DNA of 64,000 nucleotides from the NCBI GenBank assembly GCA_027943335.1, contig BSBK01005139.1, positions 1 to 64,000 on the forward strand. The letters run 5' to 3'. Of the stretch, positions 35,381 through 46,945 are shown one piece after another. The notes below the pieces were generated by a model that saw only the letters and a list, made by a program, of their open reading frames with translations, was not told the DNA's origin and searched no databases. Made by a program: the position numbers and the translations under genes. Source of the stretch: Chamaecyparis obtusa (Eukaryota > Streptophyta > Pinopsida > Cupressales > Cupressaceae). Position 1 is the stretch's first letter. Every line of letters begins with the position of its first letter.

Positions 35381-38317
35381 TGTAACTTAGGGGAATCCAC
35401 TTAAACTCACAGTGCAAGATGGATCCCAACTAATAGGCTGCATACAATGTAATAAATCACTCATAAAGTGGATAAAAGGATAAAACCACATGGGAGAAAA
35501 CTCTTATCCAAAAGAGAGATGAAAAAAAATAAGATGCATGGATGGAGGACTCAAGACCCATGAAGGAATACATACATCATGTATATACAATAAAGTATCC
35601 CTCCATAGGAAGGAAAGAAGGAGACATGATATCCCTTCCATAATGAAGAATGTCCTGCAAAAATGACGAGTGCTTGAAGGAAAAACATATTCCGATGCCT
35701 ACAAACAAAATGTATCCCCTTAGAAAGAAACAAGTTCATCAAATGATGAAGAAGCCAATCAATTCCTAAATGGAAGGAGGAAGGAAGTCTCCAAGTATAC
35801 ATCTCTGAAGACTGTATAGTTATCTCCAAGATCATATAATCTATTACATTAGAATGATCAAGTCAAACCATGGTGACAAACCAAGTGAAGGAGGAGACTC
35901 ATGAATGCCAATCTCCAAAGAAGGTGAAGATGTATCTCCAAGTATGATGAATTTGTCATCAAAGAAAAGAGAAACCTCCTCAAATATGGCTCCCAAATAT
36001 AAAATGTGAGACTCGCAAATAATGAACCAATGTCTAGAAAGTAGGAAACCCAATCAGGAAGACAAATAGATATCTCTTGCAATGACTAACTTGAATTACC
36101 AATAAGAGATGAATGTGTGATCTCAAATAGATAAGTAGGAGTTGTAGGTGGAGTTATTGGATCATCATAACTCTCAAGTACTACAAATTCTTCAATCTAT
36201 TGTAAGGTATCATTATCATAGGGAATATTTTCTGTATCATCAAGTGGAAGGAGGCAATCTAAAATAGGATCATCTGGGAATGGAGGAACATGTGGATCTC
36301 CAAAAGTCTCCCAAATAATGGTCCAAATTGTGTATGGGCATTCAATACCTCTAAAATTGGGGTAGATTTCATGAACTGACGTTTCTACCAATCAAATCTA
36401 TGATATGACCATTATTTTCTCCCCAAACATATTGCTTCCATTTTGACTTTGGCTCAGGAACGAGTACAAAAAGATGAGGCAAGAGATTAAGCCATCTACA
36501 ATGTGTGATGATTCTTTTTTCCCATAACTAATAATTATCCTTAGTCAAATTTATTATAGAATGATGTATTTCATAACCCTTGATTACATCAATGATACGC
36601 TTCTCACATCATAAAATGAGATCAACAATTGATTATGACGTGTAAATAAAGATTCAAACTTCAATTAACAAATGCAATATCAAACAAAAAAATTACTAGA
36701 AATTACCTTGTCTAATGTGAAGTTGTTGCAGAGAGCTTTTCCTCGATATATTGTTTGTTGAAAACCACCTTTGTTTTCTCAAGTTATAAGAAAAAGAAAA
36801 ATACCTTCCTTACAGGCACATAGGGGGCTTAGTAAGCACTTGGGGGAAAAACATAGGCCACCACCTGGTTCCTCATGTGACAACAGGTTGTAGAGAAGAT
36901 TGGAAAGTACTATAAGCATTGGTCCCACTTCTAAGCACCAACGCCAATTAGCACATATGCCAAGCAAAAGTGACAAAAAAATCTAAAAAATCATACTAAA
37001 TAATGTAAGTGTTGTACATAAATAGTGCTGAAATATGGTCGTGACAAATGTGGGACAAATTAAAATATGGCATCCATAGACAATGAATCCTGAACCACTC
37101 TGTCACACGCAGCTTTGTAAGGAAATTGAGCCTCCAATAACAAGATAGAACTTATCATCATATAAAGCTTATCAAGCACATAACTTTTATGTTGATGAAT
37201 CAGATCGATCAAGTAGAGACTAGATTTATTAACACAGGCTAATTAATAGGTGTCAAACTGTCAATCAGATCCTCCAAGTAATAGGTTTTGACCAACTATA
37301 AAATGTTCCGTCTACAAACAAATCAAATCAGTGAGGAAATAATGGCCTTGACAAAATAATAGAAGCCACGACTTCTAAAAAATCGGTAGCAATACATGTT
37401 CCACTAAACAAATGGATGGGAGCGCTACTACAAAATCAATATATTGATTTCCACGGGCTCCCACTAGAAAAAGTCTCTAATTTCTTTGACTCTCCAACTT
37501 GATAGGACTATGTATTGTCTAAGTATAGGCTCGCACAATACTTTAACAAAGAAAGTGAATCCAATGACAACCAATAGAGATGAATCCCATAGGCAAGATG
37601 TGCTCCAAACCAAGGACATTATTACAACTATGGCCTATTATATAATTGAGATTACAAATTGAAATATAATGATGCTTGTAAATAATGAATGTATTGATAT
37701 GTAAAAGGTGTCAAGTCTGAGCCAACCAAAGTCTGGTTGTTCACACCCAACCCTGACCATAGTTTGATCAAAAAATGAATTGCAAGACTCCTTCAATGAT
37801 CATGTCAGCAAGAATGCGAGCCAAACAAATGAAGGACATCCCAGTCGCCCAACCACACAAGATCTAAAACACTAGCAAATATATGTCCCAATAGGTCTAG
37901 CTAAATAAAACATGTCAAAATTATTGATAGAAGAGAATGCGACCACATATCTAAAAACAATATGAAATGAATTTTTCCAAATAACAATTTTCCTAGATCT
38001 AACAATTTTTTGCAAAAACCTTCTAAGTTCCTTAAAAGGGATAGATTTAACTAAAAAATAAATAAATTCGGCAAAAAATTAAATATTAATAGAAAACTTT
38101 CTCTAATCTACAAATTAGGGAGGGGCAAAATGGTCCTTTAGCAAAAAAAATTTTGCTACAGAAATAGTTTTACCCAAATATAGGTGTATTTATAGTCAAA
38201 ATTTGGCAGAATAACCTCCCGGAAGCAATGATGATGTCCAAAGAGCCTTATTCTACACCCACAATAGAATCAAGAAAAAATTACTATGTTTGAGAAGAAG
38301 TCTTCAAACCTAGAGAA
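35381..38317 (-). other. Body of W
   Basis: On the minus strand, 36391-35840 gives overlapping open stretches (for example GDPHVPPFPDDPILDCLLP and YDDPITPPTTPTY), but no known domain. Toward the 5' end the sequence is non-coding. CTCCCGGAAGCAATG near 38217 is the only GC-rich spot. Confidence 0.5.
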
Positions 38318-38328
38318 CTCTGATACCA

Positions 38329-38801
38329 TGTTAGAGTTTTAGGTGACTCTACAACACAACAAAGGTCAAATGAAAGACACAGATAAATTCTACAAGAGAA
38401 TGGAAAGACAATTGCAACAAGATGCAAGAATGATATTATTGTTAATAGACTTGAATAAAATGTACATAATAGGCCTGATTATATAGGCAAGACAATAAGA
38501 GACAATGATAAGGAGTAGATAAGATATCACCCTCACAAGGTGGAATCACATTTTTGCCAAAGGTGGATCATCCTCCATTATGAAATGAAGTATGTGCAAC
38601 CTATGGATGATGATAATGTGATAAATTCATTAAAGGTGGATACAACACATACAATGGAATGTGATAACTAATATCACCACCTAAAGTGGAATTTATACTA
38701 CACCGTGTACAAATAAATGTGCAAACTCCTAAGTGTATCATATGAAAACTACTATGTATACATTATTCTAAGTAATTAGTGAATATTTAATTACACCCAA
38801 A
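38329..38801 (-). repeat. 5' LTR of W
   Basis: Plus orientation TGTTAGAGTT to CACCCAAA. The right end is slightly degraded relative to the partner. Confidence 0.88.
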
Positions 38802-39466
38802 AATACATTACAAGCATATTCAAGCATCTTTCAAATCTATTTGTGAAGGTATAAACATTTCATTTTCAGATCTAGCATCTACTTTACATTAGCAAGTTTT
38901 TCATACATGCATGTTTCATTTCAATTTTAAGGTTTATTCCTCAATTAGGGATTGATTGAGGCAAACCCCTTTCTACCCAACAATTTATCTCTTTTCCATG
39001 TACAAGAATAGGTGATGTCGATTTTGTGACCAAATCTAGAAAGTATAGGAGCTTGGCTACAATATTAGACTAAAAATAGAAAAAAGTGTCTAGAAAGAGT
39101 CATCCTAGACAACTTGGTCCTAGACATAGTTGTCCCAGATGACTTGTTCCCACCACCTTTCCACCATATTAGATTTATAGGTTAGTCTCTATCTTAGAAT
39201 CCCATTTTTTATAGAAAATTTTGTTTGTCTAATTTTTGTTAGTCTTTGTATGCTAAAATTCAATCTCCTTCCCTATTTTGTCCTAAATCTTACATCCATC
39301 ATTCCATTTTCCATTTTTATTTACATTTTTCCTTAGGATCATTTTACTTATTTAGTTCTTGGGCCTTCTTAAGCCTAGTGGGTCATCTTCCTTCTGAATG
39401 TAACTAAAGAGATAAGACCATCACACCCCCTATACCATATCGATCCAATATTTCTTTGTTACATTT

Positions 39467-39478
39467 TGGTGAACTCGT
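39467..39478 (+). promoter_or_regulatory. Primer-binding site of X
   Basis: TGGTGAACTCGT lies three bases after LTR A. The same position reads TGGTGAACCTGC in Z and TTGTGAACACAA in Y. I do not assign the tRNA. Confidence 0.75.
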
Positions 39479-39777
39479 CTATTTACATTCTACTTTTGAT
39501 TAGGATACTTATATGTGATATTCATTAAGTTTCGTGTAGTGATTATGTTTCCTCTATTTTTCAATTACATTCATGTTGCATAAACTTGATGAACTATTTA
39601 ATTTTCATTTTAGATCTGATTTTTATTTCATTACATGTAATGTTTCAATGATCAATTTACTACTAGTTTGCATTATTTAAACATTCCTTACTTTGCTACC
39701 CTTGTGTACATGATTGTCATAACTTTAAGTTCTACCTATAACATTTCATTGAGAAGAAGTCATATACATATAGACTT

Positions 39778-42408
39778 ATGGCTTCCTTTGATCCTGAGTC
39801 CTCTAATATGTTCCATAGGAATGTGGATGATACTATTATTCCAACTAATGATATACCTCCAATTATTGAGATTCCCTATTCTCACTCTTCCCATGATGAA
39901 GATAAAACCTTCAAAGTGTCTCCTAACCAAGTGTAAGAACTTTCCCATGAATTTAAAAACTTTGAGCAATGATTAGGTCAAGATAATTCTAATGGGGAAT
40001 CCACCTCCTTAGTAGAAGGAATTATGAATTTGATTCACAATGATGAGAACGTTGTTGATGTATTGCATCACATATCTAACCTTATTGATGACAATCTTAA
40101 GTCCATAAAAATTGTGCTCAAGATATTGGCCTCTCTCATCCTAACAGTAGTATTAAGATTCTCATTCTTACTTCATTACCTATTGTGCCTACATATACTC
40201 CACCCGTCATTACTGGATCCATTTCAATAATTAACCCTACACATGTTAGTCTTGGAAGTATTTCTAATCCTATCATCCTCCTCCTACATGTGTCCCATGT
40301 ATTTCCCAATCACCACCTATACCTATCTACCACAATGTCCAAATTTCATATTCCAATTCTCCTTACACCTCTCATAATGGTCCAAATACTTCACTTTCAC
40401 ACATGTCCAATACCAATACATCTACCAAACAAACTATTAGTAACTTTTCCCAGACTATGTCATCCTTACAATAAGAAATTACCTCCATGACCCAATCCAA
40501 ATTCACTATACCTACTCATGATATTACTAGTCTTTTGTATCTTGACATGATTCAAATTGTTATTCCTCAATACATGGAGATATCTCATTTAGGAATCTAT
40601 TCTGGAAAAGGTGATCCATTAAATCATTTGAAAATGTTTCAAACGTCATGTAGTAATTTATCTCATGATCATAAACTGGTGGCTAAATTGTTTACTAGAA
40701 CACTTAGATGTGGGGCCTTACAATGGTATTGTTAGTTTCCTCCTTATTCTATTGACTCATTTCAAAAACTTGATAATTATTTCATTCAATGATTTTAAAA
40801 TAATATTGGTCCTCAAATTTATTTGATTGATTTGTTTCATTATAAGCAAGGTGTTAAGTAAAGAGTGACTAATTTTATTGGTAGAATCAAATATTTGCAT
40901 GCTCAAATTTCTTATCATGTGCCTAATATTGATGCTCAATGTATTTTCATTTCTAATTTTTAAAAATAAATTAGAGATAAGATATTTCTTTTTAAGTTTA
41001 CCTCCTTTACCCAATTGTGTGTAGTGCTTCATAATTATCACGATATTCAAGTGAGCCAGTTTGAGAAATTCAATTAAGTGGCTTCAATTGATAAGAGTGG
41101 TGATGCCTAGAAACCCTTCCAAAAGTTTCAAAATCCCAAAGTCTCCATGAAGATCAACAAAATATCAAACAATGTTGATGCACAAGTGACAAATGCAAAT
41201 TGAGGTGTGGCTCCTCTGTCTTCTATTTTTAGACCATCTTGTAATTCTATGCTTCTTTTTGAATATTCACATAATATGATGTTGAATTTGATTAATAATA
41301 ATGTTTTCACACTTCATCTCATCAAACCAATCAAACCATCCAAGCCTTTTCCTAAATCATGTGATCATAAAGTCTTTTGTCAATACTATCATCAACCAAA
41401 CCATGATACTAAGAAGTGTTATAGGCTGAAGTATCTTGTCCAAGATATTATTGACTCGAATTCCATAACTATTAAGGGTGTTAATGATCAAGGAAAAAAT
41501 TACATTACCCTTCCTAACCAAAAGTTACAAACCTATACCAATCCTTTACCTTCCCATTCCACCAGCATAGTTGAACCTACCCATTCCTTACCTTATTCTT
41601 CCACTAATATTGTTGAGTCTAGTGCATCCACAACCATGAACAATGAAAACACATGTCACGAATCCCATAATTTTGTTAATCTTATTGATCAACCCAAATC
41701 CAAACCTAAGCCAAAACCTAAACATTTCATTACATTTGATCACAAGGAGACTATTGAGACACCCGATGGTCTCCTTTACATTGATGCAGAGATGAATAAT
41801 ATTACATCTCATGGAGTGCTTATTGATTAGACTTGCATTGTGAATGTTATAACCGAGGAACATATTTACACACCAAAATTTCATCAAGACTCTTAAGAGA
41901 AATTGGATCTAATGATTAAGGATTTCAATGGTTTTACTAGTCCTAACCAAGGCTCTATACCTTCCCATTAGAGTTGGTAAGAAACGCTTAGATGTCATCA
42001 ATTACAAGTGATACTTGGACTTTCTTGGCTCACCTCCACAAAATATATTATTTATCCTATCCATAAGTGTTTGAAATTGCCCCATGATAGAGAAATCATC
42101 ACAATTAATCATAGTCTCTATCATCCTTAAATGAGTTGTGGGAACATTAACCTTGACTTCTTTTGGCCTAGTATGCCTCAACCAATACAAAATCACTAAT
42201 ATCATATCTTATTATCCTACCAAAAATTCAAATTCCAAAATATTTTTGAATTAAGAAACCCTAAATATGTCCCATCTCCTTGTCCTAGACCCATACTTCT
42301 TCCTACACCTTTCATGCCTCTTATTTATGCTTCATTCCTCTATCTCTCAACATAGTCATTTTGATTCCATTCTTTCTCCTAAGGGATAAAATGAGATAAT
42401 GTTGATTG
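39778..42408 (+). pseudogene. Element X gag and protease-like region
   Basis: ATG at 39778 opens a Gag N-terminus (MASFDPES) closely related to Z. The Retrotrans_gag core lies at 40487-40800 with YSGKGDPLNHLKMF and GALQWYC. The zinc motif FCQYYHQPNHDTKKC lies near 41380 (Z has YHCQNGHDTKKC). A Lys/Pro-rich linker KPKPKPKHF follows, then LID-stop-TCIVNVITEE at the protease-like site (about 41820), ending with PIHKCLKLPHD near 42060. There is one early frame change, but from 40487 to 41830 a single frame is kept. Several stops are present. Y splits it at 42408 and the tail resumes at 57458. Confidence 0.85.
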
Positions 42409-43775
42409 TGTATAGTCATACAAAGTTAGCACCCATAATTGGATGCTTTAGGACCCATTAGGCCCCATTTTTCTGATTTCAAGGTCTAAATGTTTTTTTA
42501 TGCTTGATCCCAGTGACCTATATTTTATTATTCCACACCTATTCACTATCCCAGATCTCTCCATGAAATTTGAGCTTGTTTTACCTTAGACACATCATCA
42601 ATGGCGATCTGTCGCCAAGGTTTTGGGCCCAAATTTTTTGTGGAACCCGATATCGGGATCTTCTTCCGAGGCTTTCAACTATGGTCAACCTAGATCAAAT
42701 TTGGATCTAAAAATTAGGGAGTAAAGTATAAAAGGACCTCCTCTCCTCTCATTTGGTAACAATCAATCAAGCGTAAGCTATCCATCAACAAAATGCAAGC
42801 AATTAAGAGCAATTGAGGATTTGGATTCAAGATTTGAAGGCAAGCATCCAATTGAAGATCTCCAAGTCTCCATTTCTTCAAGATACATCAAATCAAAGGA
42901 AATATTCTCCAATTTATACAATTTTCTCTCCCATGATGAATAAGTAGAGGGATTCTCAATCAATCAAGAAGATCCATTCATTCATTCATCTCTCTCTCTC
43001 TCTCATGTTGTTATCAAGTATATCTACATTCTAGATCTTGGAGTGATAATCATAGATATATGCATATTTTACATCTCATTTAAAGGAAAACTCTTTGTAT
43101 TTCAAGCACATTAAAGCATCTTTATGGATTTTATCAATTTCTACATCCATTCATGAGGGTTTTATGAAAGGTAAATCAATAATTTTCCTTTTTACATTAT
43201 TTCCTTAATGAAATTTCTATCATATTTCAACATTGATTCCTAAATAGGGGTTTGACCAAGGAAAACCCCTTTTACCAACCTTTTTCCCCATTTTTCTATG
43301 CGCAAGAATAGGTTACAAAGATATGAATTCAGATCTAGATAGTACATGAACAATTATAGATTCTATGAAATTTTCATCTGAAAGTGCCACAACCAAATCA
43401 ATTTTCTACTTGTTCCCAGGTATAGATTTTTATCGTGTCAATACCATTTTTTACTAAACATTTATGGAACATGTGTGTTTCATTTTCTGATTTCTGTTTC
43501 CATTAGTTTCAGCTCAATATAAGTTCATATTAGTATATTTTGATCATCCTTTTTTAGTGACTTATCTAATAGATTAATTACATTACATAATCATTCTTAT
43601 TTCATTTTAATTACATTATTTAGTGAAGGAAAAACCTTTTCCCCATTTAGAGCTTGAGTCGCCTCTTGATCCTATTGAGGGAATTCTTCCTTCTTAATGT
43701 GCAATTCATGAAATGGGGAAGTAATTCACTTCGTACATTATATGTTGCATTGCTCTCCTCTTTTCATACTGTACA
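42409..43775 (+). repeat. LTR B, 5' LTR of Y
   Basis: Starts TGTATAGTCA and ends ACTGTACA. A TATAAAAG box at 42727-42734 is followed by CTCCTCTCCTCTCATTTGG, giving a likely polymerase II start region. A CT-repeat lies near 42990. Confidence 0.9.
42727..42734 (+). promoter_or_regulatory. TATA box of LTR B
   Basis: TATAAAAG at a position conserved in LTR D (CATAAAAG, 56381-56388) and in both Z LTRs. Confidence 0.7.
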
Positions 43776-43778
43776 TTT

Positions 43779-43790
43779 TTGTGAACACAA
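43779..43790 (+). promoter_or_regulatory. Primer-binding site of Y
   Basis: TTGTGAACACAA follows LTR B. It differs from the X and Z sites by a G-to-T change in the second position and at the 3' side. Confidence 0.6.
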
Positions 43791-44099
43791 CTTATTACAT
43801 TTCCATTCTGATTTTAGCATTAGATTTCCTTTATGTGCATTATATCATCTATATTGTATGTATTACATGCTTCTTATTTTCATAGTTAGATCTTGATCTA
43901 CTTGTGCACACTTTACATTCCATCCTTGAGTTTGACAATTAGGTGTTCTTTTCATAAAATATTTGATTTTATTGGATTTCATATCTCTTTCAAATATTGC
44001 AATTGCATTAGGTCTATATCTTTTCTCTCATTCCCTTGTGCATGAGAGTTATCACTTTGAGTCCTACTTATAGCATTTTGGTTAAGAGAAGTTATAGAC

Positions 44100-45194
44100 A
44101 TGAATTCCTTTTGTCCTGAACCTTCTCTCTTTCCTAATAATCTTTATGATACCAACATGCATACTAGTGTTATCAATCCTATCATGGAGAACAACTCCTC
44201 CCATTCTTTTGATGATGAAGATGAGGCTTTAAGGGTTCCTCCTATGCAATTACAAAAACTTTCCAATGAATTTGAGAAATTTTAACAATGGTTAGGACAA
44301 GAAAACTCTAATCCTAAGGTTATTTATGTTGTATAGGGCTTAAGGAAATTAATTCATAATGATGAACATTGTGTTAAAATCATGTGTACTATATCTCATC
44401 TCATTGATAACAATGTTAAGCCTATTATAGATTTCTCTCAAGAGCTAGGTTTCATTCCACCTACCACTAGTGTTGAGACCTATATGCTTGTTTCTACCTC
44501 AATTCCTAGTATTTATACTATTGATCCACCTATCATAACAACTTCTATTCAAAATATAAATCCTACACAGTATTCCTAATCCTATTACTATTATTCATTT
44601 AAATGTTCCATGTGTTTTATTTCCTTCATCAATGCCCACTTACAATAGTGTGCCCTTTTCATACTCAATTGTTCCTTCCATTTCTCATAATGCTCCAAAT
44701 ATTTCAAACATATCTCCTCCTGCCATGTTTTCTACCAATTCTACCATTAATAGCTTGGATCAAACTATGTCTTCTTTGCAGAAATAAATTGCTCCAATGA
44801 CTCAATCCAAGTTCAATGTTCCTACCTATGACATTGCTAATCCTTTGTCTTTAGATATCATCCACGTTGTTATGTTGCAATATATGTATATTACTCATAT
44901 TGATACTTATAATGGTAAAGGTGACCCTTTTATTTATGTCAAAACCTTTCAAACATTGTGTAGTGATTTCTCTCATAACCATAGGATCATGGAAAATTCA
45001 TTTACTAAAACCTTTCAAAACAAATCCTTGCAATGGTATTGTTCTTTGCCTCCTTATTCTATTAATTATTTTTAAAATATCACTAATGCTTTCATTCAAC
45101 AATTTCAAAACTACATTGGTCCTAATATTTCTTGATTGATTTAATGCATTGTAAACAAGGTGTTAGAGAAAAAGTGATTGATTTCATTAGTAGG
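44100..45194 (+). pseudogene. Element Y gag, N-terminal half
   Basis: MNSFCPEPS opens the same N-terminal module as X and Z, with an acidic DDEDEALRVPP stretch and QWLGQENSN. The frame changes before 44797, after which MTQSKFNVPTYDIANPLSLD leads into the Gag core (YNGKGDPF and KSLQWYCSLPPYSI). Just after 45075 the frame steps by -1, as in Z. The gene is cut at 45194 by Z, with GTAGG at 45190-45194 as the duplicated target, and continues at 52793. Confidence 0.87.
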
Positions 45195-46740
45195 TGTAGC
45201 GTTAGAAAATGGAAGTACTTCCATTTAGGACTAGTTTAGCCCTCCAAGTAAGTGGTCTGGGGTCATGTCAAATGCCTTGAATGGGATTTGGCTTTTTCCC
45301 CCTATTCTGTTTCTCTTTCCACCTATTTCTAGCCTGTTTCTAGCACCTGGTCCTGAGAAACTAAGATTCTTGACCTCAGGATCAAGGTCAACCTCGACCC
45401 TGACCTAGGTCAAGGTCGACCTTGACCTTGACCTAGGCCAAAGTCGACCTTGACCCTGGCCCTGGGTCTAGATTTCAAGTTCTAGAGGTTTCAGGATGTT
45501 GGACTTTAGAAAGTTTATTTTCCTACTTCCGGGTCAGCTGTTTCAAATTTTGGAATGGTAAAATATTAAATTATATTTAATCTAGGTCCATTTCTAGGGG
45601 TTAAGGTTTAAATGGGAATTTAATTCTCCTATGTCAACCTCTCTAGAAGTTTGTGCCCTAGACTAGTATAAAAGGAAGCCTTCCTCTCTCATTTCAATCC
45701 ATCTCCATCAAGTATCAAGTGATCTATAATCTCTCAAGTGCAATCAAGTGATCAAGAAAGCAAGAAGGAGAAGGAAAGCATTCAAACATTCATTCATCCT
45801 CAAGCATTCAAGCATTCAAGATCCAATTCATCAAGGAGATCCATTGGTAGCCATTGAAGGATTCAATGTCTTTGGAGCTCTCTTGTTGAAGATTTCTCCA
45901 TCCATTTCCTTTCAAGCTTCTTCCTATTCCAAGACCCATTCAAGATTGGTGTTGAAGATCTAATGCCATTGATTTGAGACATCCTACATATAATTATACA
46001 TTCATTTGGAGCATCCATACTTGTGGATTCAAGGATTTGAATCCTCTACAAGGATTTCAACATAAGCAAGGTGAATTGTTCCATTTACTTTATTTATTTA
46101 CTGCAATTTCAATTACATTTCAAGGTTGATTCCAAACTGGGGTTTGAATTTTGCAAACCCCTCATCCAAACAAAAAAACTCTCTTTCTTGTAGGTACAGG
46201 TGTGGGACAATGAATTGCAGTTCAGATCTGAGTACCCTTTTCGTCAAACTTTCAGAATCTGTGAACAGATTTTCTGTCAGAACAGTGCAAGTCAAGGTCA
46301 AATTTTAGGGGTAAGATTGTGCCCTAGGGTAAGATCTTACCCCTGTTTTGGGTCAAGGTCGACCTCTCTTAGAAAGACATAAGGTTTCTGGGTTTTCTCT
46401 ATTTTTGTGTTTCCAAGCTAGATCCGGTTGTAGAAATTCTCGAAACTGAATACAGACACCAAAAATAGTATTTTCCAGATTTGTCATATTTTGAGGTTAG
46501 TACTTATCTTCAATTCAATTAAGATTTTTGTATTTCCTTTCCATAATGGAATATATGTTTTTTTCCTTTCTTCATATTCTTTATCGATTGATCCATTTGT
46601 GCATTAACCATTTTCTTTGGCTGATCAATTTGGATCTTTCCTTTGGCAATTTGAGGTTAAGAAGAAGATCCTAATTTTTCCACACACTAACACTCTCATT
46701 TTTATATTACATTTTGGCATACACTCTTTTATATCTTACA
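45195..46740 (+). repeat. 5' LTR of Z
   Basis: 1546 bp. It contains a GGTCAAGG/CCTTGACC cluster (45380-45470) that includes the perfect 20-bp palindrome GGTCAAGGTCGACCTTGACC (45408-45427), and the palindrome GGGTAAGATCTTACCC at 46327-46342. A TATA box lies at 45667-45674. Confidence 0.95.
45667..45674 (+). promoter_or_regulatory. TATA box of the Z 5' LTR
   Basis: TATAAAAG followed by a CCTTCCTCTCTC pyrimidine tract; the 3' LTR has TATAAAAT at 51726-51733. Confidence 0.7.
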
Positions 46741-46743
46741 TTT

Positions 46744-46755
46744 TGGTGAACCTGC
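46744..46755 (+). promoter_or_regulatory. Primer-binding site of Z
   Basis: TGGTGAACCTGC, three bases after the LTR end. Confidence 0.8.
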
Positions 46756-46945
46756 AATAGACAACTCTTTCTTTTATGGTGTTAGATCTTGCATTTACAT
46801 TTCATATAAAGTAAAAATACCAAAACATTTTTTTTATGCTTTGTGTTTTTCCTAGTTTATTTCATTTTTGCATTTGCATTTGTATATGAGCTTTACTACC
46901 TCTAGTCCTACTAATAATATTCCGGTTAGATGAAGTAATAGACTT

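Larger units (their letters stand above)
34883..38801 (-). mobile_element. Element W: minus-strand copia-type element without recognised coding domains
   Basis: LTRs of about 487 bp (34883-35369) and 473 bp (38329-38801) bracket a 2.96-kb body. The minus-strand PPT (complement CCCCCCTTAAG at 35370-35380) and an initiator-Met PBS (complement CTCTGATACCA at 38318-38328) give the orientation. The target duplication is unclear (GATAT left, AATAC right). No Gag or Pol motif was recognised, so it resembles large-retrotransposon-derivative elements. Confidence 0.85.
34369..39463 (+). repeat. LTR A, 5' LTR of X, interrupted by W
   Basis: It starts TGTACCATCC and ends TTTGTTACA. About 514 bp lie left of W and 662 bp right. 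LTR E carries about 127 bp (near 59325-59445) that A lacks, which explains the length difference. Confidence 0.88.
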
